Below, in pieces: positions 17,601 to 30,600 of a stretch of 62,500 bases of DNA (the first letter of the stretch is position 1; the number at the start of each line of letters is the position of its first letter). The notes beneath the pieces are model-generated. The model saw nothing but the letters and a program-made list of their open reading frames with translations. It made no database searches and had not been told where the DNA came from. Both the position numbers and the translations under genes were made by a program. The stretch is from Cryptomeria japonica (taxonomy: Eukaryota > Streptophyta > Pinopsida > Cupressales > Cupressaceae): assembly GCF_030272615.1 (NCBI RefSeq), contig NW_026728911.1:72501-135000 (forward strand), read 5' to 3'.

Positions 17601-19626
17601 ACCAGGGCGCACCCGAGGCAAACCGGGCTCCGACTTCGTGCACGCCGCACCTTGGAGCACACATCGGAGCGCTCCCAGGTTCGCACCAGCGTTGCGCACC
17701 TTTGATGCGCTGCCTTCACTAATTTCCAGAAAAGGCAAAAAAAAACGATATTTTAAAATTTCCGTTCTGAAAGATAGTGAAAAAAACGGAACGCGGGTGC
17801 CATCTTGAGCCCTTCCTGATGCGCAGCCCAGGCAAGTTGTGCGCACCAAGGTGCCCACCCTGGCGGAGGTGCGCGCCCGGGGCAAACCGGGCTCCGACTT
17901 CGTGCACTGCATGGTGCCCACCAAGGCGCGCAACCCAGCCAAGGTGCCCACCGCAGCGAAGGTGCACGCGAGGTGCGCACCCGAGGTGCACACCCGGGGC
18001 AAACCGGGCTCCGACTTCGTGCACGCCGCACCTTGGAGCACACTTCAGAGCGCTCCTTGGTACGCACCAGGGCGCGCAACCCAGCCAAGGTGCTCACCCC
18101 GGCGAAGGTGCACGCGAGGTGCGCACCCGGGGCAAACCGGGCTCGGACTTCGTGCACGCCGCACCTTGGAGCACACATCGGAGCGCTCCCGGGTTCGCAC
18201 CAGCATTGCGCACCTTTGATGCGCTGCCTTCACTAATTTCCAGAAAAGGCAAAAAAAAGAAAAAAATGAGATTTTAAAATTTCCGTTTTGAAAGATAGTG
18301 AAAAAAACGGAACGCGGGTGCCATCTTGAGCCCGCCCTGGTGTGCAGCCCAGGCAAGTTGTGCGCACCAAGGCACCCACCCTGGCCAAGGTGGGTCACGG
18401 GGTGGGTCCTAGGGTGGGTAACGGGGTGGGTACTAAGGTGCGTGCCAAGGTGGGTCATAGGGTGGGTGCCAAGGTGGGCACCAGGGTGGGTGTGCACCAA
18501 CCCTAGCCAGGGTAGGTCACGGGGTGGTTGTCGGGGTGGGCGTCAAGGAGCCAAGGTGGGTGGCAAGTAGCCAAGTTGCGTGCCAAGGTGGGTGTCGGGG
18601 TGGGTGCCAAGGATCCAAGGTGGGTGCCAAGGAACCAAGGTGGGTGTCTGGGTGGGTGCCGAGGTGGGAGCCAGGGTGGGTCCCAAGGTGAGTGCAAAGG
18701 TGGGTGCCAGGGTCAAGGTGAGTGCCAATGTGGGTTCCAAGGTGCCAGGGTCAGGGTGAGTGCCAATGTGGGTTCAAAGGTGCTAAGTTGGGTGCGAGGT
18801 TGGGTGCGAGGGTGGGTGGGTGCCAAGGTGTGCTAGGTGGAAGCCCGGGTGGGTCGGCATCCCATGGGTGTCGAGTTGGGTGCCTGATGGGTGCTTCTTG
18901 TCAAGTTTTAGTCGTCGGGACTCATTTCGAGCCTTAGAGGTCGTTTCTTGTCCGGTTGCCCTGTCTTCGACCTGGGAACCCAATTTTGGTCCTCGGGTCC
19001 CATTTTTTTTTGTCTCGCATCCCACTTTTGGCCTGTGGCCTTTTCGGGGTCGATTCTCGTTTTGGGCATCAGAGCATGTTTCTTCTCCTAAAACCCAATA
19101 TTTGTTTATTAAGTCTCGGAACACATTTTTGTTCTCGTGGACCCATCATGGGTCTTGGAACGCATTTGTGGTCCTTGGGTCCCATTTTGCATCCCGAAAC
19201 TTGTGTTTTGGTGCTTGATCCCTATTTTGGGTGCCCACCTTGCACCAAGTGCGCACCCGGGGCAAACCGAGCGCCTTGGTGCACCGGGGCAAGATCGAGC
19301 GTGCACCCGAGGCGCCCCGAACATGCACCAAGGTGCACTCGGCCCACATGTGAGCGCAGGTCGTTGCGCCCGAGGTGGTGTGTGGGCACCGCGTTGCAGA
19401 CGGGACACTGCACGCACACGACGCCCCCTCCAGGTGCACGCACGTAGGCCGGGCCGGGTGCACACCCGACGCCCTAGCAAGGTGCGCGCACCCGGGCAGG
19501 GCTCACACTTGGCGAACGGGGCGCACTTCGCGAGGGAGGGTGTGCACCTCGACGGGGGTGGGTGGCCGGGGTGGATTCGCACGTGGGTCGCGGTTTGCTA
19601 AGTACACACTGCGACAAGCTCATAAC

Positions 19627-19745
19627 GGGTGCGATCATACCAGCGTTAGTGCACCGGATCCCATCAGAACTCCGCAGTTAAGCGCGCTTGGGCCGGAGTA
19701 GTACTGGGATGGGTGACCTCCCGGGAAGTCCCGGTGTTGCACCCT
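19627..19745 (+). rRNA. 5S ribosomal RNA, copy 2
   Basis: Identical by eye to copy 1 over the whole gene, including box A, intermediate element, box C and the terminal helix. It starts exactly 7,923 bp after copy 1 and is followed by the same T6 run. Confidence 0.97.
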
Positions 19746-19750
19746 TTTTT
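19745..19750 (+). terminator. Pol III T6 terminator of 5S copy 2
   Basis: T6 directly after the 5S body. Confidence 0.9.
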
Positions 19751-22700
19751 AGTTTTTCGCCGGGCGTCGCAATGCTATTTGAATAAACCTTTTGCCCGTT
19801 TGCGTTCTCGTCGGGGCCGGGCCGGGCCGGGGTGCGCTGCCCGCACTACCGCGCGCGCGGGGGCGACACCGAGCGCGCACCCGAGGCGCCCCGAGCACAC
19901 AGGCCACGGTGCAACCCGGGCGTTGTGCGCGCACCCCGGTGCGCCCGAGGTGCTGCGCGCGCACCCAGGTGAAATCGGTGTGCACCTCGGCCAGTGCGCG
20001 CTCGGTCGAGTCGCGCACGTTGGCCAAGGTGCACGGTGATGTTTCTTACTCTAAGGTTCCGCACCAGACGCCCGGGACAGGTGAGCGAAGCTGGGCGGGG
20101 CCGGGTGCGCGGCCGGGGCAGGTGCACGCAGCTGGAGAGAGCTTTGGAGCACACTTCGGAGCGCACCAATGATGCGCTCCATTCAAAAGTTTCCTGAAAA
20201 GGCAAAAAAAGTTGAGATTATAGAATTTCCCACTTGAGAGATTGTAAAAAAAAAAAATTTAAAATGAAGGAAACGCGGGTGCCAAGGTGTGCGCAGCCCA
20301 GCCAAGGTGTGCGCACCAAGGCGCCCACCCTGGCGAAGGTGCACGCAAGGTGCGCACCCGAGGCAAACCGGACAATTAACCCAACTTTCGACTTCGCGCG
20401 CACCTTGGAGCGCACTTCGGAGCGCTCCTTGGTGCGCACCAATCTTGGGCACCTCGGAGTGCACCATGGCGCCCACCAAGGTGCGCACCCGGGGCAAACC
20501 GAGCTCCGACTTCGTGCGCACCTTGGAGCGCACGAAAGGTGCGCACCATGGCGCCCACCAAGGTGCGCAGCCCAGCCAAGGCGTGCGCATCAAGGTGCGC
20601 ACCCTGGCGAAGGTGCGCACCCGGGGCAAACCGAGCTCCGACTTCGTGCGCACCTTGGAGCGCACAAAAGGTGCGCAACCCAGCCAAGGTGTGCGCACCC
20701 CGGTCAAACCGAGCTCCGAATCGTGCGCACCAGAGGTGCACGCCATCGTGCGCACCTTGGAGCACACTTCGGAGCCCTCCTTGGTGCGCGCCGATGTTGC
20801 GCACCTCGGAGCGCACCCGGGGAAAACAATGCAATTAACCCGACTTTCGACTTCGTGGGCACCTCGGAGCGCTCTCGGGTTCGCACCTCGGAGCACACCG
20901 AGGTGCGCACCTTTGATGCGCTGCCTTCACCAATTTCCAGAAAAGGCAAGAAAACATTGAGAAGGTGTGCGCACCGAGGTGCCCACCCTGGCGAAGGTGC
21001 ACGCGAGGTGCGCACCCGGGGCAAACCGGGCTCCGACTTCGTGCACGCCGCACCTTGGAGCACACTTCGGAGCGCTCCTTGGTGCGCACCAGGGCGCGCA
21101 ACCCAGCCGAGGTGCCCACCCCGGCGAAGGTGCACGCGAGGTGCGCACCCGGGGCAAACCGGGCTCCGACTTCGTGCACGCCATGGTGCCCACCGCGGCG
21201 AAGGTGCACGCGAGGTGCGCACCCGGGGCAAACCGGGCTCCGACTTCGTGCACGCCGCACCTTGGAGCACACTTCGGAGCGCTCCTTGGTGCGCACCATG
21301 GTGCCCACCAGGGCGCGCAACCCCGCCGAAGGTGCACGCGAGGTGCGCACCCGGGGCAAACCGGGCTCCGACTTCGTGCACGCCGCACCTTGGAGCACAC
21401 TTCGGAGCGCTCCTTGGTGCGCACCATGGTGCCCACCAGGGCGCGCAACCCCGCCGAAGGTGCACGCGAGGTGCGCACCCGGGGCAAACCGGGCTCCGAC
21501 TTCGTGCACGCCATGGTGCGCACCGCGGCGAAGGTGCGCACCCGGGGCAAACCGGGCTCCGACTTCGTGCACGCCGCACCTTGGAGCACACTTCGGAGCG
21601 CTCCTTGGTGCGCACCAGGGCGCGCAACCCAGCCGAGGTGCCCACCCCGGCGAAGGTGCACGCGAGGTGCGTACCCGGGGCAAACCGGGCTCCGACTTCG
21701 TGCACGCCGCACCTTGGAGCACACTTCGGAGCGCTCCTTGGTGCGCACCATGGTGCCCACCAGGCCGCGCAACCCAGCCAAGGTGTGCGCACCAAGGTGC
21801 ACGCGAGGTGCGCACCCGGGGCAAACCGGGGTCCGACTTCGTGCACGCCGCACCTTGGAGCACACATCGGGGCGCTCCCGGGTTCGCACCGGCGTTGCGC
21901 ACCGTGGTGGGCACCTCGGAGCACACCAAGGTGGGCAGCGAGGTGCGCACCTTTGATGCGATGCCTTCACTAATTTCCATAAAAGGCAAAAAAAAAACGA
22001 GATTTTAAAATTTCCGTTTTGAAAGATAGTGAGAAAAAGGGAATGCTGGTGCCATCTTGAGCCCGCCCTGGTGCGCAGCCCAGCCAAGGTGTGCGCACCA
22101 AGGTGCCCACCCTGGCGAAGGTGCGCGCCCGGGCAATTAACCCAACTTCCAACTTCGCGCGCGCCAGGGTGGGAGCGCACCCAACAACCGGGCCTGGGAA
22201 GAGCCAATGCGAGAAACCCCACCAAACGCTCTGACAAAAAAAGAGGGGGCGCTCCAGTAACCCCGCTTCGGAGCGCACCCTGGGCAAACCCAGCCAAGGT
22301 GCCCACCCCGGCCAAGGTGCAGGCGAGGTGCGCACCCGGGGCAAACCGGGCTCCGACAACGTGCACGCCGCACCTTGGAGCACACTTCGTAGCGCTCCCG
22401 GGTGCGCACCTCAGAGCACACCAAGGTGGGCAGCGAGGTGCGCACCTTTGATGCGCTGCCTTCACTAATTTCCAGAAAAGGCAAAAAAAAAAGGAGATTT
22501 TAAAATTTCCGTTTTGAAAGATAGTGAAAAAAACGGAACGCGCGTGCCATCTTGAGCCCGCCCTGGTGCGCAGCCCAGGTAAGGTGCCCACCCTGGCAAA
22601 GGTGCGCACCCGGGCAATTAACCCTACTTCCGACTTCGTGCGCGCCAGGGTGGCAACCGGGCCTCGGAAGAGCCAATGCGAGAAACCCCACCAAACGCTC

Positions 22701-25700
22701 CGACAAAAAAAGAGGCGGCGCTCCAATAACCCCGCTTCGGAGCGCAGCCGGGGCAAACCCAGCCAAGGTGCCCACCCCGACGAAGGTGCACGCGAGGTGC
22801 GCACCCGGGGCAAACCGGGCTCCGACAACGTGCACGCAGCACCTTGGAGCACACTTCGAAGCACTCCCGGGTGCCCACCGGCGTTGCGCACCGTGGTGGG
22901 CAGCGAGGTGCGCACCTTTGATGCGCTGCCTTCACTAATTTCCAGAAAAAGGCAAAAAAAAATGAGATTTTAAAATTTCCGTTTTGAAAGATAGTGAAAA
23001 AAAAGGAACGCGGGTGCCATCTTGAGCCCGCCCTGGTGCGCAGCCCAGGCAAGGCATGCGCACCAAGGTGCCCACCCGAGGTGCACACCCGGGGCAAACC
23101 GGGCTCCGACTTCGTGCAGGCCGCACCTTGGAGCACACTTCGGAGCGCTCCTTGGTGCGCACCATGGTGCCCACCAGGGCGCGCAACCCAGCCAAGGTCT
23201 GCACACTAAGGTGCCCACCCCGGCGAAGGTGCACGCGAGGTGCGCACCCGGGGCAAACCGGGCTCCGACTTCGTGCACGCCATGGTGCCCACCGCGGCGA
23301 AGGTGCACGCGAGGTGCGCACCCGGGGCAAACCGGGCTCCGACTTCGTGCACGCCGCACCTTGGAGCACACTTCGGAGCGCTCCTTGGTGCGCACCATGG
23401 TGCCCACCAGGGCGCGCAACCCAGCCAAGGTGTGCGCACCAAGGTGCACGCGAGGTGCGCACCCGGGGCAAACCGGGGTCCGACTTCGTGCACGCCGCAC
23501 CTTGGAGCACACATCGGAGCGCTCCCAGGTTCGCACCAGCGTTGCGCACCTTTGATGCGCTGCCTTCACTAATTTCCAGAAAAGGCAAAAAAAAACGATA
23601 TTTTAAAATTTCCGTTCTGAAAGATAGTGAAAAAAACGGAACGCGGGTGCCATCTTGAGCCCTTCCTGGTGCGCAGCCCAGGCAAGTTGTGCGCACCAAG
23701 GTGCCCACCCTGGCGGAGGTGCGCGCCCGGGGCAAACCGGGCTCCGACTTCGTGCACTGCATGGTGCCCACCAAGGCGCGCAACCCAGCCAAGGTGCCCA
23801 CCGCAGCGAAGGTGCACGCGAGGTGCACACCCGGGGCAAACCGGGCTCCGACTTCGTGCACGCCGCACCTTGGAGCACACTTCAGAGCGCTCCTTGGTGC
23901 GCACCAGGGCGCGCAACCCAGCCGAGGTGCCCACCCCGGCGAAGGTGCACGCGAGGTGCGCACCCGGGGCAAACCGGGCTCCGACTTCGTGCACGCCATG
24001 GTGCCCACCGCGGCGAAGGTGCGCACCCGGGGCAAACCGGGCTCCGACTTCGTGCACGCCGCACCTTGGAGCACACTTCGGAGCGCTCCTTGGTGCGCAC
24101 CATGGTGCCCACCAGGCCGCGCAACCCAGCCAAGGTGTGCGCACCAAGGTGCACGCGAGGTGCGCACCCGGGGCAAACCGGGGTCCGACTTCGTGCACGC
24201 CGCACCTTGGAGCACACATCGGGGCGCTCCCGGGTTCGCACCGGCGTTGCGCACCGTGGTGGGCACCTCGGAGCACACCAAGGTGGGCAGCGAGGTGCGC
24301 ACCTTTGATGCGATGCCTTCACTAATTTCCATAAAAGGCAAAAAAAAAACGAGATTTTAAAATTTCCGTTTTGAAAGATAGTGAGAAAAAGGGAATGCTG
24401 GTGCCATCTTGAGCCCGCCCTGGTGCGCAGCCCAGCCAAGGTTTGCGCACCAAGGTGCCCACCCTGGCGAAGGTGCGCGCCCGGGCAATTAACCCAACTT
24501 CCAACTTCGCGCGCGCCAGGGTGGGAGCGCACCCAACAACCGGGCCTGGGAAGAGCCAATGCGAGAAACCCCACCAAACTCTCTGACAAAAAAAGAGGGG
24601 GCGCTCCAGTAACCCCGCTTCGGAGCGCACCCTGGGCAAACCCAGCCAAGGTGCCCACCCCGGCCAAGGTGCAGGCGAGGTGCGCACCCGGGGCAAACCG
24701 GGCTCCGACAACGTGCACGCCGCACCTTGGAGCACACTTCGTAGCGCTCCCGGGTGCGCACCTCAGAGCACACCAAGGTGGGCAGCGAGGTGCGCACCTT
24801 TGATGCGCTGCCTTCACTAATTTCCAGAAAAGGCAAAAAAAAAAGGAGATTTTAAAATTTCCGTTTTGAAAGATAGTGAAAAAAACGGAACGCGCGTGCC
24901 ATCTTGAGCCCGCCCTGGTGCGCAGCCCAGGTAAGGTGCCACCCTGGCAAAGGTGCGCACCCGGGCAATTAACCCTACTTCCGACTTCGTGCGCGCCAGG
25001 GTGGCAACCGGGCCTCGGAAGAGCCAATGCGAGAAACCCCACCAAACGCTCCGACAAAAAAAGAGGCGGCGCTCCAATAACCCCGCTTCGGAGCGCAGCC
25101 GGGGCAAACCAAGCCAAGGTGCCCACCCCGACGAAGGTGCACGCGAGGTGCGCACCCGGGGCAAACCGGGCTCCGACAACGTGCACGCAGCACCTTGGAG
25201 CACACTTCGAAGCACTCCCGGGTGCCCACCGGCGTTGCGCACCGTGGTGGGCAGCGAGGTGCGCACCTTTGATGCGCTGCCTTCACTAATTTCCAGAAAA
25301 AGGCAAAAAAAAATGAGATTTTAAAATTTCCGTTTTGAAAGATAGTGAAAAAAAAGGAACGCGGGTGCCATCTTGAGCCCGCCCTGGTGCGCAGCCCAGG
25401 CAAGGCATGCGCACCAAGGTGCCCACCCGAGGTGCACACCCGGGGCAAACCGGGCTCCGACTTCGTGCAGGCCGCACCTTGGAGCACACTTCGGAGCGCT
25501 CCTTGGTGCGCACCATGGTGCCCACCAGGGCGCACCCGAGGCAAACCGGGCTCCGACTTCGTGCACGCCGCACCTTGGAGCACACATCGGAGCGCTCCCA
25601 GGTTCGCACCAGCGTTGCGCACCTTTGATGCGCTGCCTTCACTAATTTCCAGAAAAGGCAAAAAAAAACGATATTTTAAAATTTCCGTTCTGAAAGATAG

Positions 25701-27549
25701 TGAAAAAAACGGAACGCGGGTGCCATCTTGAGCCCTTCCTGATGCGCAGCCCAGGCAAGTTGTGCGCACCAAGGTGCCCACCCTGGCGGAGGTGCGCGCC
25801 CGGGGCAAACCGGGCTCCGACTTCGTGCACTGCATGGTGCCCACCAAGGCGCGCAACCCAGCCAAGGTGCCCACCGCAGCGAAGGTGCACGCGAGGTGCG
25901 CACCCGAGGTGCACACCCGGGGCAAACCGGGCTCCGACTTCGTGCACGCCGCACCTTGGAGCACACTTCAGAGCGCTCCTTGGTACGCACCAGGGCGCGC
26001 AACCCAGCCAAGGTGCTCACCCCGGCGAAGGTGCACGCGAGGTGCGCACCCGGGGCAAACCGGGCTCGGACTTCGTGCACGCCGCACCTTGGAGCACACA
26101 TCGGAGCGCTCCCGGGTTCGCACCAGCATTGCGCACCTTTGATGCGCTGCCTTCACTAATTTCCAGAAAAGGCAAAAAAAAGAAAAAAATGAGATTTTAA
26201 AATTTCCGTTTTGAAAGATAGTGAAAAAAACGGAACGCGGGTGCCATCTTGAGCCCGCCCTGGTGTGCAGCCCAGGCAAGTTGTGCGCACCAAGGCACCC
26301 ACCCTGGCCAAGGTGGGTCACGGGGTGGGTCCTAGGGTGGGTAACGGGGTGGGTACTAAGGTGCGTGCCAAGGTGGGTCATAGGGTGGGTGCCAAGGTGG
26401 GCACCAGGGTGGGTGTGCACCAACCCTAGCCAGGGTAGGTCACGGGGTGGTTGTCGGGGTGGGCGTCAAGGAGCCAAGGTGGGTGGCAAGTAGCCAAGTT
26501 GCGTGCCAAGGTGGGTGTCGGGGTGGGTGCCAAGGATCCAAGGTGGGTGCCAAGGAACCAAGGTGGGTGTCTGGGTGGGTGCCGAGGTGGGAGCCAGGGT
26601 GGGTCCCAAGGTGAGTGCAAAGGTGGGTGCCAGGGTCAAGGTGAGTGCCAATGTGGGTTCCAAGGTGCCAGGGTCAGGGTGAGTGCCAATGTGGGTTCAA
26701 AGGTGCTAAGTTGGGTGCGAGGTTGGGTGCGAGGGTGGGTGGGTGCCAAGGTGTGCTAGGTGGAAGCCCGGGTGGGTCGGCATCCCATGGGTGTCGAGTT
26801 GGGTGCCTGATGGGTGCTTCTTGTCAAGTTTTAGTCGTCGGGACTCATTTCGAGCCTTAGAGGTCGTTTCTTGTCCGGTTGCCCTGTCTTCGACCTGGGA
26901 ACCCAATTTTGGTCCTCGGGTCCCATTTTTTTTTGTCTCGCATCCCACTTTTGGCCTGTGGCCTTTTCGGGGTCGATTCTCGTTTTGGGCATCAGAGCAT
27001 GTTTCTTCTCCTAAAACCCAATATTTGTTTATTAAGTCTCGGAACACATTTTTGTTCTCGTGGACCCATCATGGGTCTTGGAACGCATTTGTGGTCCTTG
27101 GGTCCCATTTTGCATCCCGAAACTTGTGTTTTGGTGCTTGATCCCTATTTTGGGTGCCCACCTTGCACCAAGTGCGCACCCGGGGCAAACCGAGCGCCTT
27201 GGTGCACCGGGGCAAGATCGAGCGTGCACCCGAGGCGCCCCGAACATGCACCAAGGTGCACTCGGCCCACATGTGAGCGCAGGTCGTTGCGCCCGAGGTG
27301 GTGTGTGGGCACCGCGTTGCAGACGGGACACTGCACGCACACGACGCCCCCTCCAGGTGCACGCACGTAGGCCGGGCCGGGTGCACACCCGACGCCCTAG
27401 CAAGGTGCGCGCACCCGGGCAGGGCTCACACTTGGCGAACGGGGCGCACTTCGCGAGGGAGGGTGTGCACCTCGACGGGGGTGGGTGGCCGGGGTGGATT
27501 CGCACGTGGGTCGCGGTTTGCTAAGTACACACTGCGACAAGCTCATAAC

Positions 27550-27668
27550 GGGTGCGATCATACCAGCGTTAGTGCACCGGATCCCATCAGAACTCCGCAG
27601 TTAAGCGCGCTTGGGCCGGAGTAGTACTGGGATGGGTGACCTCCCGGGAAGTCCCGGTGTTGCACCCT
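27550..27668 (+). rRNA. 5S ribosomal RNA, copy 3
   Basis: Identical by eye to copy 1, with intact internal promoter and terminal helix, 7,923 bp after copy 2. Confidence 0.97.
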
Positions 27669-27673
27669 TTTTT
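27668..27673 (+). terminator. Pol III T6 terminator of 5S copy 3
   Basis: T6 directly after the 5S body. Confidence 0.9.
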
Positions 27674-30600
27674 AGTTTTTCGCCGGGCGTCGCAATGCTA
27701 TTTGAATAAACCTTTTGCCCGTTTGCGTTCTCGTCGGGGCCGGGCCGGGCCGGGGTGCGCTGCCCGCACTACCGCGCGCGCGGGGGCGACACCGAGCGCG
27801 CACCCGAGGCGCCCCGAGCACACAGGCCACGGTGCAACCCGGGCGTTGTGCGCGCACCCCGGTGCGCCCGAGGTGCTGCGCGCGCACCCAGGTGAAATCG
27901 GTGTGCACCTCGGCCAGTGCGCGCTCGGTCGAGTCGCGCACGTTGGCCAAGGTGCACGGTGATGTTTCTTACTCTAAGGTTCCGCACCAGACGCCCGGGA
28001 CAGGTGAGCGAAGCTGGGCGGGGCCGGGTGCGCGGCCGGGGCAGGTGCACGCAGCTGGAGAGAGCTTTGGAGCACACTTCGGAGCGCACCAATGATGCGC
28101 TCCATTCAAAAGTTTCCTGAAAAGGCAAAAAAAGTTGAGATTATAGAATTTCCCACTTGAGAGATTGTAAAAAAAAAAAATTTAAAATGAAGGAAACGCG
28201 GGTGCCAAGGTGTGCGCAGCCCAGCCAAGGTGTGCGCACCAAGGCGCCCACCCTGGCGAAGGTGCACGCAAGGTGCGCACCCGAGGCAAACCGGACAATT
28301 AACCCAACTTTCGACTTCGCGCGCACCTTGGAGCGCACTTCGGAGCGCTCCTTGGTGCGCACCAATCTTGGGCACCTCGGAGTGCACCATGGCGCCCACC
28401 AAGGTGCGCACCCGGGGCAAACCGAGCTCCGACTTCGTGCGCACCTTGGAGCGCACGAAAGGTGCGCACCATGGCGCCCACCAAGGTGCGCAGCCCAGCC
28501 AAGGCGTGCGCATCAAGGTGCGCACCCTGGCGAAGGTGCGCACCCGGGGCAAACCGAGCTCCGACTTCGTGCGCACCTTGGAGCGCACAAAAGGTGCGCA
28601 ACCCAGCCAAGGTGTGCGCACCCCGGTCAAACCGAGCTCCGAATCGTGCGCACCAGAGGTGCACGCCATCGTGCGCACCTTGGAGCACACTTCGGAGCCC
28701 TCCTTGGTGCGCGCCGATGTTGCGCACCTCGGAGCGCACCCGGGGAAAACAATGCAATTAACCCGACTTTCGACTTCGTGGGCACCTCGGAGCGCTCTCG
28801 GGTTCGCACCTCGGAGCACACCGAGGTGCGCACCTTTGATGCGCTGCCTTCACCAATTTCCAGAAAAGGCAAGAAAACATTGAGAAGGTGTGCGCACCGA
28901 GGTGCCCACCCTGGCGAAGGTGCACGCGAGGTGCGCACCCGGGGCAAACCGGGCTCCGACTTCGTGCACGCCGCACCTTGGAGCACACTTCGGAGCGCTC
29001 CTTGGTGCGCACCAGGGCGCGCAACCCAGCCGAGGTGCCCACCCCGGCGAAGGTGCACGCGAGGTGCGCACCCGGGGCAAACCGGGCTCCGACTTCGTGC
29101 ACGCCATGGTGCCCACCGCGGCGAAGGTGCACGCGAGGTGCGCACCCGGGGCAAACCGGGCTCCGACTTCGTGCACGCCGCACCTTGGAGCACACTTCGG
29201 AGCGCTCCTTGGTGCGCACCATGGTGCCCACCAGGGCGCGCAACCCCGCCGAAGGTGCACGCGAGGTGCGCACCCGGGGCAAACCGGGCTCCGACTTCGT
29301 GCACGCCGCACCTTGGAGCACACTTCGGAGCGCTCCTTGGTGCGCACCATGGTGCCCACCAGGGCGCGCAACCCCGCCGAAGGTGCACGCGAGGTGCGCA
29401 CCCGGGGCAAACCGGGCTCCGACTTCGTGCACGCCATGGTGCGCACCGCGGCGAAGGTGCGCACCCGGGGCAAACCGGGCTCCGACTTCGTGCACGCCGC
29501 ACCTTGGAGCACACTTCGGAGCGCTCCTTGGTGCGCACCAGGGCGCGCAACCCAGCCGAGGTGCCCACCCCGGCGAAGGTGCACGCGAGGTGCGTACCCG
29601 GGGCAAACCGGGCTCCGACTTCGTGCACGCCGCACCTTGGAGCACACTTCGGAGCGCTCCTTGGTGCGCACCATGGTGCCCACCAGGCCGCGCAACCCAG
29701 CCAAGGTGTGCGCACCAAGGTGCACGCGAGGTGCGCACCCGGGGCAAACCGGGGTCCGACTTCGTGCACGCCGCACCTTGGAGCACACATCGGGGCGCTC
29801 CCGGGTTCGCACCGGCGTTGCGCACCGTGGTGGGCACCTCGGAGCACACCAAGGTGGGCAGCGAGGTGCGCACCTTTGATGCGATGCCTTCACTAATTTC
29901 CATAAAAGGCAAAAAAAAAACGAGATTTTAAAATTTCCGTTTTGAAAGATAGTGAGAAAAAGGGAATGCTGGTGCCATCTTGAGCCCGCCCTGGTGCGCA
30001 GCCCAGCCAAGGTGTGCGCACCAAGGTGCCCACCCTGGCGAAGGTGCGCGCCCGGGCAATTAACCCAACTTCCAACTTCGCGCGCGCCAGGGTGGGAGCG
30101 CACCCAACAACCGGGCCTGGGAAGAGCCAATGCGAGAAACCCCACCAAACGCTCTGACAAAAAAAGAGGGGGCGCTCCAGTAACCCCGCTTCGGAGCGCA
30201 CCCTGGGCAAACCCAGCCAAGGTGCCCACCCCGGCCAAGGTGCAGGCGAGGTGCGCACCCGGGGCAAACCGGGCTCCGACAACGTGCACGCCGCACCTTG
30301 GAGCACACTTCGTAGCGCTCCCGGGTGCGCACCTCAGAGCACACCAAGGTGGGCAGCGAGGTGCGCACCTTTGATGCGCTGCCTTCACTAATTTCCAGAA
30401 AAGGCAAAAAAAAAAGGAGATTTTAAAATTTCCGTTTTGAAAGATAGTGAAAAAAACGGAACGCGCGTGCCATCTTGAGCCCGCCCTGGTGCGCAGCCCA
30501 GGTAAGGTGCCCACCCTGGCAAAGGTGCGCACCCGGGCAATTAACCCTACTTCCGACTTCGTGCGCGCCAGGGTGGCAACCGGGCCTCGGAAGAGCCAAT

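Larger units (their letters stand above)
10449..18371 (+). repeat. 5S super-repeat unit 1 (7,923 bp)
   Basis: The left edge was set by comparison with the next unit: GCACCCACCCTGG at 10449 equals that at 18372. The unit holds a G-rich array (10449-10970), T-rich short repeats (10971-11310), GC spacer (11311-11703), the 5S gene (11704), GC spacer (11828-12255), and alternating GC and AT modules (12256-18371). Private changes include T at 14153 and T at 16302, where the corresponding positions of other units have C. Confidence 0.95.
12256..18371 (+). repeat. Alternating GC-rich and AT-rich modules, 3' part of the unit (unit 1)
   Basis: GC modules of about 128-133 bp (shortened variants 63-74 bp) each carry ACCCGGGGCAAACCGGGCTC, for example at 13091, 13224, 13298, 13426, 13554, 13617 and 13750. 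They are rich in GGTGCGCACC. Between groups of them sit AT-rich modules of about 85 bp with GATTTTAAAATTTCCGTTTTG and oligo-A, near 12256 (divergent), 13003 (truncated), 14040, 14536, 15006, 15640, 16391, 16888, 17358, 17715 and 18228. Long open frames on both strands, for example 12311-14050 + and 13004-14992 -, overlap each other and consist of the same few repeated words, so they are not genes. The block repeats in each unit. Confidence 0.88.
13800..18371 (+). repeat. Nested duplication inside the unit, period 2,352 bp
   Basis: Landmarks at 13823, 14040, 14274 and 14584 recur at +2,352 (for example 16175, 16391, 16626). The second copy then loses one C (offset 2,351 at 17094) and later about 278 bp (offset 2,073 at the AT module near 17715). 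The same nested structure is in all complete units, so this duplication came before the 7.9-kb amplification. Confidence 0.85.
18372..26294 (+). repeat. 5S super-repeat unit 2 (7,923 bp)
   Basis: Same order of parts as unit 1, shifted by 7,923 bp, with the 5S gene at 19627. By eye I found no private change, so it serves as the consensus copy. Confidence 0.95.
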
